Position numbers and translations under genes: made by a program. Shown here in pieces: positions 31,351 to 42,393 of a stretch of 64,000 bases of DNA. The stretch is from Coccinella septempunctata (lineage: Eukaryota; Arthropoda; Insecta; Coleoptera; Coccinellidae). The notes under the pieces are model-generated. The model did no database searches. It was not told the origin of the DNA and saw only the letters and a list, made by a program, of their open reading frames with translations. Numbering within the stretch: the first letter of the stretch is position 1; every line of letters starts with the position of its first letter. The stretch spans positions 26,122,936 through 26,186,935 of the forward strand of contig NC_058195.1 in the NCBI RefSeq assembly GCF_907165205.1. The letters are read 5' to 3'.

Positions 31351-32397
31351 TACACCAGACTGGTCGGCCAAGCTCAGTAGGAGGTCATTTTAGTCACTAC
31401 AAGTATGGTCAGAAGGTTCTTGACTAGCTCCTGAGAATAGCCATGGCTTTGTGTGTAAGAGAGCATTTAGGTCGTGGATTTAATATATTTCGGAAATTAT
31501 GACCTTTATCAAAAAGATTTATCTAAACAGGGCGCCACTTGATTTAACTGGAATATTATATGAATGGTTCCACTGCCTGTAAATCAAGAAACAGACAGAA
31601 TGACTTTATATGTGAGATATTGTAAACTAAAAAGAATATCTGAGAATATTTAATAGTCTAAAAAGGTTGTTCAAAATTCTCAAATGAAGGGGTTAGTACT
31701 CTTACAATAATGATATTCTCTACAAATTTATATTGGATAGATACCTAATTTCGCCAGTACTTGAACTGATCAATAGATACACGTACACCAAACTCTTCCT
31801 TCAAAATAATAATCAATTCGTTCATTGAGGTAGTGACTATACTGGCCTTGCTGTTGGACGGCCTGATGAAACTTCTTTCTATAAGGTGGTTACTCGAGAG
31901 GCACTGTATATTGTGATGGTTGATACAGGAAAAGAGTTCAATCAGATATCCTATCATGGGATCCGAACGGAATTTAGATGCTTCTAATCCAAACTTTCGA
32001 CAGCAAAATCCTCGGTAATAAAATTTGTCGTAGACAAAAAAAAACCCTAAAATGTCATATTCACGTTATAAACAATGATAACGAATTATTCCAAATAAAA
32101 CACGAAATATCCGCCTGGGCGAAACTCACCTTTTTAATATAAAAGGGTTTTTAACATTCTAAAACTTCGGTATTCTCTGATACTGTATTACGGAAAATTC
32201 TTAAATCGAAACTTCAACTTCGTTGATTTTCAAATCCCCTTTCAGGTCGACAACAGGTTGAAGAATGAAAATTCTAGAAAAATCCTTATCTACTCGACGA
32301 TCAGATAAGAAGGATGAAAGGAGGAAAATTGTACCTTCTGAATGAAAGTCATGTTAGGAACCTTTTATATACAGTACGGTATTTGAAACCGTTACAA
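31351..32397. other. Unassigned AT-rich sequence
   Basis: I saw no family motif, terminal repeat or RNA gene. A 70-codon minus-strand frame at 31957-31745 has no recognisable domain. Confidence 0.4.
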
Positions 32398-32640
32398 TAT
32401 ACAGGGTGTTCCTAAATTGAACGTACAGACGAAAAGGGGAGATTCCTTATGTGAGTTTAAGAAAAAAAAGTCCCATAAACATGGGGTCGCAAACGTTTCG
32501 TTTTCGAGATACAGAGTGTTGATGTTTGAATTTCCATTTGCAAGACCATGCATATCAGTCATTTTGGAATTCGTGAAATTCGGCATGTTTTGATATTGAA
32601 ATGTGTAGAGCTTCTAATTTCTGATCAAATATTGTTGTGA
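32398..32640. repeat. Probable terminal fragment of a mariner-like transposon
   Basis: The segment begins ACAGGGTGTTCCTAAATTG and contains GACGAAAAGGGGAGATTCC and TTCGAGATACAGAGTGTTG. From memory this is the subterminal text of insect Tc1/mariner-like elements with ACAGGGTG ends. No transposase follows within 600 bp. Confidence 0.45.
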
Positions 32641-33235
32641 CAGTCATAAAATTCGTAATAAAAATAGTAGTCTAACTACATTCAAAAAAATAAATAGCCA
32701 CAAATGCACCCACCTTCACTTTTTAAAAAAACAAACGTTCAATAATTTGATGTGTCAAAACTGGCACTGAATTCATTCACCACATATTACAAACTGTCCT
32801 TCCTATCATAGTTATCAGAAATCTGAATACATTTCTAAATGTGTTTCAACTTTTGGAAACCAAAATAAATTCTTAAAGAGTTTTGTTACCCGCTTCAATC
32901 ACGCTACATCTGCCAGCTTTGTTGCAGCTCTTAGTATTGGTACTTTGGTACTAATGCATAAAATGAAAAAACAATCACTGTGCTGAAATCAGTATAAAAA
33001 TACCTTTCAAATGAGGTATCACTCACCTCATCTTCCCTATTCAAAAATTGGGGATGAGGGTTGTAGTAGCAAGGGTTGAAGCGCTATGCGTCCGTAACCT
33101 ACATCTTAAGTTGTCCCCCTCGAAACAGAAATCGACCTGTCCGAGCATTTCTATCGAAAAAATTTATTTCGTCTGTAATCTCGTCTGTTTCGTTGTCAAA
33201 TGGCCACCTTGTATTATCATATATGTAGAAAATTT
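32641..33235. other. Unassigned sequence
   Basis: No feature was identified. An open frame that starts at 33048 has no family match until the hAT segment begins near 33236, so the upstream residues are probably not part of a protein. Confidence 0.4.
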
Positions 33236-33775
33236 ATTTGAAAAGGCATCTACGCAACAACTTGAGGATGTGATGGAAAAGGTTGTTAAGATTGTAAACA
33301 AGATAATAGCACGATCAGCATTGATACACAGGCGACTCAAAGCTTTTTTGGAGGAAATTGAATCTAAATATGGAGATTTACTGTTACATTCTGAAATACG
33401 ATGGTTGAGCCGAGTCAAAGTTCTTAATAGATTTGTTGAGCGTTTTGATGAAATTAAAATATTTATTCATAAAATCGGTGAAAATGATCTGGAACTCGAT
33501 GATAAAAAAATTTTTTTCTTAACAGACATACGTCCAGTTGCAGGAAAGTCCATTAAGATTTGATGTCCCATCAGAATTTAAAACTGTCATTTTTGAAGGG
33601 GAAAATGGAGGATTAAGATTTTAATGAGGTATTAAATTTTAATGGAATTTCCTGCAACTGGACGATAATGAATCATTTTAATGATTTCAACGTACGACTT
33701 CAAGAATATAACCATACAATTTTGAAAATGTATGAGGAATGGAAGGATTTTACACTGAAATTAATAGATACTATT
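33236..33775 (+). pseudogene. hAT-type transposase fragment split by a MITE
   Basis: The first part reads VVKIVNKIIARSALIHRRLKA, LEEIESKYGDLLLHSE and IRWLSRVKVLNRF up to FLTDI at 33529. After the MITE the frame resumes with MNHFNDFNVRLQEYNH and MYEEWKDFTLKL. This matches the catalytic-domain region of hAT transposases of the ZBED/FAM200/GTF2IRD2 type. Removing the 134-bp insert and one ATA would leave a continuous frame. Both ends of the transposase are missing. Confidence 0.8.
33531..33664. mobile_element. 134-bp MITE inside the hAT fragment
   Basis: Perfect 17-bp ends CGTCCAGTTGCAGGAAA (33531-33547) and TTTCCTGCAACTGGACG (33648-33664) extend as an imperfect match to about 33 bp. Flanking ATA on both sides is a 3-bp target duplication, confirmed because its removal leaves the surrounding hAT frame in phase. 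There is no coding capacity. A 3-bp duplication fits PIF/Harbinger-type mobilisation, but the superfamily is not certain. Confidence 0.88.
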
Positions 33776-34239
33776 TGAAACTGACCTAAAACTAAAAAAT
33801 TCATGTACTTTTCTGTGATGAAAAGAGAGCACGAAAAAAAATATCGATGAAAGCAATCTAAATATGTTCGATAAGTTGGATTTCCTTCATAAAAGTGAAT
33901 ATTGAAGTCGATTCAAATGTTTCGAGAGCCATGGCAAAATGAGATAATCATTTTTTCATTTATTTATTTGAATATATTACATCCAACAGGCACATGCCCA
34001 ATTACAGGTGTAAGTAATATAGAAAATTATCATAAACTGAATGAAGTCGCTGTCGAAAGAAAAAAAATGAAATTAATATAAATTTTCTATCAGACAATAC
34101 AATTGCCTCGTAAACTCACCAATGGATAGAAAAAAACATATACTACATTGCTTAAGCTTCTACACATCGATATAACAGGACTGTGGAAATGGTGCTGCTA
34201 ACTCGGGACACTAATTCTGAACGTTGAATTAGATCTTGA
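33776..34239. other. Unassigned sequence
   Basis: This region is AT-rich with no supported gene. Remnants of the hAT copy may extend a little way into it, but no motif could be followed. Confidence 0.35.
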
Positions 34240-35730
34240 CGCAAGTCGAGGTGCGTTGAAATCAAGTCAATAATTCAAATTTATTGCGCACTAAGCAGAA
34301 ATACACTGATTGTATAGCTCTAATATTTGAGAATTCCTGCAGTTGCGTAAAAAAAAATCCAAAGACTTATTGGCACTGCAAATGATGCTTTCAATATGAA
34401 GACCGAACGAGAGCTTGCGGTCGAAGAAAACGATTGAAACTTTAGTTTCAACAACCCTTTTCAAAGTTATACTTTCAATTTATTATTCGAATTCAACAGT
34501 AGAGAGTTTTCAAGAGTAACTCATTACTTTACATTTCTCAGTATTCAAGGGCAATTTGTTAGAAAAGTACCATTCAGACAAGCGCCAGTTATCGTGCTGC
34601 AGGATATGACAATCAGCTATATTGACAATTTCCCTGAAGAACTTGAGATCATCTGCGAAAAGAAGCCTTAACGATACTAAATTACTACAAACGTCATTGA
34701 TGAACACAAGGACCAGTAGAAAACAAGCTACAAAATAAAATGATTTCACTCCCTGATATTTGACATATAAACGCCTGCCATCCAGATAAGACCTCAAGAG
34801 CAACCGAAGGTCAACAGAAATACCACACCTAGCGAACTTACTCAAGAGCTCATGAGTACTTTGTCGAACGCTTTGCTGAACTCAGCATAAACCACATCAA
34901 CCTGTCTGTGATTATCCAGTCAGCCCGAAATGTACTGAGTGAAGGTACAGAGATTCGAGACCGCACTCCTCGACCGCCTGAAGCCATGCTGAGACTCTGA
35001 TAAGCTGTTGTGCACATGTGAATAGAGCAGATCAGAAGAGAACAAGCTCAAATAACTTGGAAAACACGGATATGAGTGCGATGGGTCTTTAGTCTCTGAC
35101 ATCCGCAACCTTGCCTCATTTGAGTACAGGACAAACACGTAAGGTTTTCCAAATTGCAGGAAACAGGATGTGTACCAGGATGGATATTTGCGGCCGTTAC
35201 GAGTTTTGAGCAGACAGCAGTCTGAGGTTATACGTTACACGTTCTAAATTAAAAGGTCATCAACCAGGTTACCGATTATACTCTGAATTTTCGCATTAAA
35301 CTGTTCACGAGCTATATCACTACTAGAAGTTGCAGTCAAAAAGCAATCCGTTTTCCTAAATAGTTCCTCAAACTTTTTGTCGTCGAGATTGCGGAAATTC
35401 AAACGTCCAACACAAGAGAAAAACATCATCTCAGATCTATAGTCGACTCCCAAGTTCACATCAAGACTCGGCTGATGCGAGTCAATTCCGACCAAAGGTT
35501 CAAAGTTCTGTACTAACTCGCATTTCAGATTTTTAGGTGCAAGCACCAAATAGAGCAACCTGCCACTCCTGTTTTTAATGAAATTCTTTTGGTCAAAATT
35601 ACAGAAGCTCACAAATGATTTATATCTGAGTACTTAATTAGATGACCCATTAGTTTCATAAATGGTTTGCAATTCAATAATATTGAAATCACCCAAAACT
35701 ACTGTTTTGTAGACGTAAATAAAGCGTTCT
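34240..35730 (-). pseudogene. LINE fragment: endonuclease end, RT, thumb
   Basis: Minus-strand order is VVLGDFNI and an endonuclease C-terminal segment (about 35730-35244), then SLSESQHGFRRSRSAVSNLC. After a large gap come VFINDV, LRLLFADDLKFFREI and NKLPLNTEKCKVMSYS. The thumb text VFFDRKLSFGLHIESI lies near 34420. The family is a common insect Jockey/CR1-like LINE. The FADD catalytic pair is intact but the RT middle is deleted or scrambled, and stops abound. Confidence 0.75.
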
Positions 35731-36329
35731 AAGAATTAAAATAATTCCTATAATTTGTTTCAGAAGGAATGTACAATAACAGTAAATGAATTGAAAAATT
35801 TGCCGAAACAACCAACTTAACACAAATAACATCTACAGATTGATTTCCTCAAGATATCGACTTGTTGGGCTTCATTCCTTACGAAGTTTTCATCTTTGAA
35901 AAAATTTGGCTTTACTATTTAATCCATTCACAAATAAAATTTATTTTGAGAACAGCAGCAGTTTGTATTCGTCTTAAAACGACTGATTATACACCAGACT
36001 TGACTAAATTGACGTCACAAGTTCAACATCAGGGAAGCCATTAGTAAGAAAGAAGGATCAAGAAATTTTATTCAGCAATGCTTGTGTTCGTAATAATAAG
36101 AGTTTTAGAAATTTTTATAATAATAATAAAACTTTGAAAGAGTAGTTTGATTATTTTCTTCATGAAATGTAGCTATTTTTTATTCACTTAAAGACAGTTT
36201 TAAAATGCGAATATCACTGACCCAAACGTCTCTTAAATGTTCACATTCTTGTACGATTTTGACATTCAAAAAGCCCATAGAGTTCGCATCTTGATAAATG
36301 AAGAAGAACGGAAAAAAAGTAAATAAAAA
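35731..36329. other. Unassigned sequence
   Basis: No family motif was seen. The right-hand end should hold the 3' terminus of the mariner-like element whose transposase ends at 36332, but no clear terminal repeat was recognised. Confidence 0.35.
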
Positions 36330-38037
36330 GATCACAAAATATGTCCGAAATCTCCTACCTCCATCTCAATACCTTTTTGTGCTCTGACAGAAGGATGATT
36401 TATTGATTTTCTTATAATTTCCGGATTATTCGTTATTTCATTGAATGCTATTTCGATTCTTTCTTGAAGATGATCCCTGGAATCGATCTCCAATTTATAA
36501 ACGGAATAGCGAAAGTAGCTCCATGAGAAAAAGTCCAACGGTGATAAATCTGGAGATCTTGCAGGCTAAGGAATGGTACTCCCTCGACCTATAACACGGT
36601 CTCTGTAACGATCGTTCAAGAATTCGCGGTCCCGAAAACTGTAAAGGGGCGTAGCGCCGACGTGTTGAAAATAAAGTACGCGTTGATTGATATCCATTCA
36701 TTCATTCGTTCATTGCTGTATCCCAATACCCAGAATAAACCTAATTTCCTAGGGCTACTTGCGACTGTGTGGCCTCCTGTGACTGAAGAGACCCAGCCGC
36801 GATCTACAGATCCTTCCACACTCCGGGCATGGATAGTCACCAACCAGATCTGGCCGCCGGTATATTCTTCTCGAGTCTCCATTATAACTGTGGACCAAAG
36901 ACCTCCATTGTGATCTTTCTAACGCTAGTTGTTCCCAGTTATGGTTGGCATTAACTGATTTTAGGGAATTATGCAGTAGGTATATCCTTGAACGCTTATA
37001 GTGGCCTCCTGGTTTCAGAGCTCCCTCTGTGAATTCGCCATACAGAGCTATTTTGGGAAGTCTTGAAACCTCAGAATGTGGCCGCTCCATCTGAATCGGG
37101 CTTTCGTTACTTGAGTCTTAATTGTTGTACAACTCGCGCGCTGCAGGACTTCTGCATTTGAAACTTTGTGAAACCATCTGATGTGCATTATTTGTCTTGG
37201 ATGACGTTGTTGCGTTTGTTCAAGCTGTTTAATATGTCTCCTGTATGGTGTCTAGCTTTCACTTCCGTAAAGAAGCGTTGGGAGGACCACTGCTTTGCAA
37301 ATGGCTGTCTTGGTCTTCAGATGGAGGTCGTGATTTTGAAATACTCTGTCTTTTAGCTTCCAGAATGCCCGTGATGCCGAATTGTTTAGCCCAAGGATTT
37401 ATGAAGCTTCCCAAATATTTGAATTGCTCCGACCTGTTCTAGAGTTCCATCCTCCAGGCTGATATCTGTGATTGATATCACCCAATAATTGAGGTACACG
37501 ATTAGTCAAGAAGTCTAAATACATTCGCGCATTCACCGGTCCATCGAAAAAATGAAGTCCCATCAATTGATCATCAACAACACCGCACCACATATTAAAA
37601 GATAAATAATCTTTACTGCGAATGTTTTTGAGTTTTTGCATTTGGATTAGCTCCAAATGCAAATTTCTCTTATTTATTATACCGGCTCTGGTTAATTTAG
37701 TATCGTCAGTAAAAATTATGCTAAAAATTGTTCTCCTTATCCCAACCAGCCAATTTGAAAATCGGAGTGTTGGTCCAAAATCAGCAGGCTCCAAACGCTG
37801 AACTTTGGTAAAAGGGTATGGATGGAAGTTTTCCCTTTTCAATGTTTTACATACTGATTTTTGCAAAACAGCTGTTCTTTGAGCGACCTTACGGGTACGG
37901 ATGCTTGGATGGTTTTAAAAAATTTCCAAAATATTTTCGTTATCTCTAATTATAGCTTCCCGACGAGGTTTCGAATCTGGAAATTTTCCATGTTCCCTAC
38001 AATACATATATTCTATAGATGAAAAATGGTATGTCAT
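36330..38037 (-). pseudogene. Mariner-like transposase split by a LINE
   Basis: The N-terminal part (38037-37480) has the helix-turn-helix region (REHGKFPDSKPRREAI, RKVAQRTAVLQKSVCKTL), then FTDDTKLTRAGI and LSFNMWCGVVDDQLMGLHFF, up to LLGDI. A 774-bp LINE interrupts there. The C-terminal part (36694-36332) resumes with FQHVGATPLYSFR, SPDLSPLDFFSW and NEITNNPEIIRKS. The family is Tc1/mariner superfamily with DDE/D catalysis. Here the Asp of QHDGA is Val. A stop lies near 36570, so the copy is dead even without the LINE. The 5' side ends at a long-TIR element at 38038. Confidence 0.85.
36695..37468 (-). mobile_element. Nested 5'-truncated LINE with 11-bp target duplication
   Basis: This is the same family as 18850-19430. 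It reads RLPKIALYGEFTEGALKPGGH and ends in a C2H2-like motif CPECGRICRSRLGLFSHRRPH, with a 3' tail of ATTC/AATG repeats. TGATTGATATC flanks it at 36684-36694 and 37469-37479. The interrupted transposase codons (GDIN) occur on both sides, which proves insertion into the transposase. It is coding-degenerate and 774 bp long. Confidence 0.9.
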
Positions 38038-38558
38038 CATTCAAGAATGATTGACATCTCGAGTGGCTATGGAAAATCGAATTTAAGTTGGTAATAGCCC
38101 ATAAGTTCAGATTTTGTGTTGCGGAATTCAGGTTGGTATTGTGAATCAACGGTGATCCATAGACCAATTATTGTGAATCTATGCACTGACCGAAGTTAAA
38201 TTGAATTATGTACAGCTATTTATATTCTTAATTCAATCCAACAAATGGGAAACATATTTTTTTTTATTTTTTTTTTTAATTGTAGTTTAAGGCATCGACT
38301 GCTATGGTCATTAGCCTTGTATAGACTCCAGCATTACTCAAAACAGAAAATCAAATCAGTATATAAAACAGATAGGGTTTCACCTGTATAAAATATATTA
38401 TGTGTAAATATAGATTATATGTGCATAAGTAGATTATATGTGAATAAATAGATTATATGTGTATAAATAAATTATATGTATAAATAAACTATATGAAAAA
38501 TGTGTGAGCTGGTATCCTAGTATCGAAACACTAAAGATAAGAGATTACATTATGTACA

Positions 38559-39769
38559 TCATACTCTCCCCAGATAGTTGGTTTTTTCTAAGAAGAGTAA
38601 AACCTTCTGCTCTGCAAGCTCGTCATTCTTTAATACATCTTCGAGAGAACTGTCAACATTGATTTGTTCACGAATATCTTTGTAACTCGCACATTCAATG
38701 AGAATATGCTTGACAGTTAATATCTCACCGCATTTTTCGCATCTTGGCTTACTCAATCCCCTCAACATATACAGTGATGTTGCATTTGTATGTCCTATTC
38801 GTAATCTTGTCAGTACCACGCCTTCTCTACGGCCTAGATTCCGTGAATATTTAATATCAGTAACTGATCTTCTAATTGCCTTCAGTTTAGATGTACTCTT
38901 ATCCCATTCTGTCTACCACTCTTTTTCTTGATATTTTCTGAGAATATTTTTAATATCATATATCATATCACACAAACTCCTTCATCTGGTGGTTCCATGG
39001 TAGCATGCTTAGCAGCTCTGTCAACAATTTCATTGCCTGGAATTCCAATATGTACAGGTGTCCAAACAAATTCGATACGTTTTCCCTGCTGCTGCAGCCA
39101 TATGATTGCGTCTGATAAATCAGTCCATGAGAATGAAATGGATCCCGAAGTTTCTCCAATGAGCTCAACGAGTCCGTACAGATCACAAACGAAGAGTTTC
39201 CCATCAAATCACAACATCTCAATGCTTGCCAGATAGCGTACAATTCAGCAGTGAATATAGTGCAGACAGAGGTATGAGTCCATGCATGAGTTACGCCATC
39301 CAACAGTATTGCACTAGCTACTCCATACTCTGTTTTTGAGGCATCAGTATAAATGATAAAATCATCTATAAAGTTGGACATTATCATCATGAATTCCATT
39401 CTGAGTATTATTCTATTGGTATCCTCTTTGGCGTACTTATGACATTTCAGGTTAACTTTGGGAGCTTGGTACCTCCAAAGGGGCAAACTCATAAGTCTGC
39501 AGTGGAAATATCTGGGGGAAATTAAGTTCATCAACAATTTCTTTTGAATTTGCTGTCTTAGAAGTGGTCTCTAATTCATCAGATACAAATATTCTGTCAT
39601 ACAGTGGGTTCGACTTTTGTGCTGGCAACTTAGAGAGGTAATTTTTCAGAAGGCGACTTCTTCGTATATGTAAAGGTGGAAGGCCACCTTCAACTAACAC
39701 TGATTCTATAGGGCTTGTCCTGAATGCTCCAATGGCAATTTTTATACCACTATAATGAATTCTGTCCAA
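38559..39769 (-). pseudogene. I-clade LINE connection, RNase H and C-terminal zinc motif
   Basis: The connection segment (39769-39452) has GAFRTSPIESVLVEGGLPPL. RNase H (39537-38968) has YTDASKTEYGVASAILLDG, FTAELYAIWQAL and FVICTDSLSSLEKL, providing the D, E and D catalytic residues. A frameshift after them leads to text matching TPVHIGIPGNEIVD. The C-terminus (38819-38559) reads LTRLRIGHTNATSLYML, CEKCGEILTVKHILIEC, a zinc-binding end typical of these LINEs. Two or more shifts break the frame. Confidence 0.8.
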
Positions 39770-39853
39770 CCTTTTCAGCCAACTCTTCCTCGCCGATCTG
39801 TAAATAATCGATCCGTAATCTATTCTTGATAGAATTGGGGATCTATATATGGT

Positions 39854-40726
39854 CTAGAGTGTGCTTCGATCAGCTCCCCATTTTATTCCAGCTATGCATC
39901 TCATCATATTAAGTAATGGTTTACAGCTTCTCTCCAAGTTTTTTATGTGCTCTGACCAAGTGAGTTTATGGTCAAATATCATACCCAAAAAGAGTTTTGG
40001 GTAATCGTGTATGGATCTCAGTCTGGAAAAGTTAACACCAATTGTTTTGCTTGGAGAAAGTTTGAAACCCAGTTTGTTTGTATTTTTCATGATGATCTTA
40101 ATTGCAGATTGTAGTTTGTCTTCTGCTTCATCAATTGTTGGCGAGGAGATAAAAATAGTCAAATCATCCACAAACATGGATTTTTGTATTTCAGGATCAA
40201 GACCATCGAAAATAGGATTCACAGCCACCTTGAACAAGTTGTTACTGAGATTAGAGCCTTGTTGAATTCCATTTTCCAGATCACAGCTATCAGACAATTT
40301 GTCTCCTATCTTAATACGAAATTTTCCTCTTTCAAGGAAATTGACAATAAATTTAGCAAGTCTACCTTTTATTCCCCAGTCATGGATAGTCCTGACTATG
40401 CCATACCTCCATGTCAAATCATATGCACATTCAATGTCAAAAAATACTGCAACTAGGTGTTCTCTTTTACTGAAGCTTTCTCTTATAGCAGCTTCTAGCA
40501 TCACTAAGTTGTCAACACTGGATCGATTTTTACAAAAACCCATCTGTTCTTTTCGAATGAGTTGATTTTTTTCTAAGAACCACATTAAGCGGACGTTGAT
40601 CATTTTTTCCAATATTTTACTTAAGCAGCTAGTGAGGGAGATTGGCCTATAACTTTCTGCTTTTTTAGGATCAAGGCAGGTGCCTTGAGTACTGGTACAA
40701 TCCAGGCTTCCCTCCAAACATATCAA
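39854..40726 (-). pseudogene. I-clade LINE reverse transcriptase
   Basis: A 290-codon frame carries ESYRPISLTSCLSKILEKM, KEQMGFCKNRSSVDNL, VFFDIECAYDLTWRYG, and NGIQQGSNLSNNLF, where the usual Pro-Gln-Gly has become Gln-Gln-Gly. The catalytic SMFVDDLTIF and LGMIFDHKLTWSEHI follow. A stop at 39854-39856 separates it from the connection region. The catalytic Asp pair is kept. Confidence 0.85.
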
Positions 40727-41119
40727 TTTTGGTTGCTGATTGATATGATATGAATTTGAATATTTCTTCTTTTCAAATTCTTTTCTAGGTTATATTTTAT
40801 ATTTAAATATTCCACTTCTGTGGAGAAATTATTGAAGATCTTTTGTGATCAGATTGACGGTCAGTGGCTAAGTACATAGACTCACATATGATAGGTCACA
40901 ATACATTCACAATACCAACCTTAATTCTGCAACACAAAATCTTAACTTATGGGCTATTACCAACTTAAATTCGATTTTCCATTGCCACCGGAGATGTCAA
41001 TCATTCTTGAATGGACTATACTTGAAATGTGATATCGTTTTTATGGAAAGACATAGAGCTGATTCAAGCAGAAAACCAGTGAAGTTTATTTATTGCACTT
41101 TCCGAGTGTCTGTATTCAA

Positions 41120-41360
41120 CTTATTTTTCTCAGAATTTGTTGGTGTGCCACGAAATTTTATGAAAACATATTGAAAGATATATAGTGTTTTTTGAACTGG
41201 CATATCAGTTTTTTCATTTGCCATTATACAGCGTGATTTTCATCATATTTTAAAAAATATTCGAAAATTCCAGTCCTGCCCTGAAAATTGTAAACCTCTC
41301 ATATCTATTTAAAGATCCAAGTGGTCATCCCGTATACTAAATTCCATGAAATTGTGATGA
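41120..41360 (+). repeat. Diverged interspersed repeat, copy 1
   Basis: The text GTGCCACGAAATTTTATGAA, then TATAGTGTTTTTTGAACTG and a CAGCGTGATTTTCAT motif, aligns in order with 54945-55190, roughly two-thirds identical by eye. It has no coding capacity. The family is unknown. Confidence 0.5.
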
Positions 41361-41529
41361 TTTATTGGTCGAATGGCGCATTTTGAAAATATGACCCAAA
41401 ACAGGAAATCGCACTGTATCAATCAAACGAACGGTGCGAAACCGTGGGGTATTTTTGGAACCGCCTGAGTGTCATCTAACACTGTATGAAGTATGTACAC
41501 TTTATAAGGATTAACATTGCGACAGATTC

Positions 41530-41534
<5 letters not shown>

Positions 41535-41583
<49 letters not shown>
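41535..41583. repeat. (TA)n microsatellite
   Basis: A pure TA dinucleotide run of 49 bp. Open frames through it are meaningless. Confidence 0.98.
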
Positions 41584-41586
<3 letters not shown>

Positions 41587-42393
41587 CAAAAACCCCAATT
41601 ACCATAAAAATGGTGTAGGGAAAAATTATATCGTAACTAATAAAATGTTTGATAAGTCTATTGAGGTCCTCTTGTATTCTCAGGAAAGCCTTCGAAATTT
41701 TATGCTATCTCTGAATTCTCCGCGTACAGAAGGAACCACTAGTGATGGAAGCAACCCTTAATGTTATTAATATAGATAAAAAAAAAAGAAGATCTAGATG
41801 GCTACCTTGAGAATCCCAGATGTCATAAAAAATGGTTCAGATCTGAAGCCTCCAATCCAAGCCAATCTCACTCTTTCCATCTAATTCGATAATTGAATTG
41901 AATAAATCCATTTCTGGACCAATTGTTCGGCATATGCATATTTTCGCGCCCAGATTTCAGAGGTGAAACAATGTGCACCTCAAGACGTCGAAGCGAGTAG
42001 ACGTGTTGAATGATGCCAGTGCGATACGTCATCTTTCAAAGAGAAAGTGGAAGAGAAAGTCGAAGTGAAAGTTTACACTAGCAAAGCTACGGAATTTTTG
42101 GTTCCGTCTGTGAAGTTTGTGTAGGTTGTATACTTGTGTGTGTTATCGAAATTTCAATTCGTTAAAATTTTCGATGTTGGTGTTCATCTTCAGAGTCCAG
42201 ATCGGTCCAGATCGTTGGTTCTGCAGAAAACATCAGGTGAGCTTATTTTTCGTATCTTTTCCCTGATTTTTCTCATAGCGTAGAAAACTTTTGGCTTTAT
42301 ACGATAGTTATATTAGACTATTTCAGCGAATATTCCTGAATATTTTATTATTTTCAAATCCTTTGATATTTTTCGATTTTTGAGTAAAAAACC

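Larger units (their letters stand above)
38252..40740 (-). mobile_element. I-clade LINE with RNase H, 5'-truncated
   Basis: Minus-strand order is RT, connection, RNase H, then C-terminal zinc motif, with a 3' A-tract seen as T-runs at 38253-38279. RNase H downstream of RT is diagnostic of the I group. It lies inside the long-TIR element. The 5' end falls within the RT N-terminus, so ORF1 and endonuclease are missing. Confidence 0.85.
38038..41013. mobile_element. Long-TIR element (155-bp arms) containing an I-clade LINE
   Basis: 38038-38192 and 40858-41013 are inverted copies of one sequence (CATTCAAGAATGATTGACAT, then GTTGGTAATAGCCCATAAGTT, ending near GACTGACCG), roughly 80% identical by eye. 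Between them lie unique flanks and a LINE with its own poly-T end. No transposase of the outer element was found, so it is non-autonomous. I could not define a target duplication, so the exact outer ends are tentative. Confidence 0.7.
41014..41968. other. Unassigned; diverged repeat, (TA)n and Jockey target site
   Basis: No gene is supported. The region holds a diverged interspersed repeat at about 41120-41360, a TA microsatellite at 41535-41583, and the left target duplication TTCAGAGGTGAAA (41956-41968) of the Jockey insertion. Confidence 0.5.

Noticed and set aside
33048..33235. N-terminal half of the open frame leading into the hAT segment
   Set aside because: It has no resemblance to hAT proteins. 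The match begins only near 33236.
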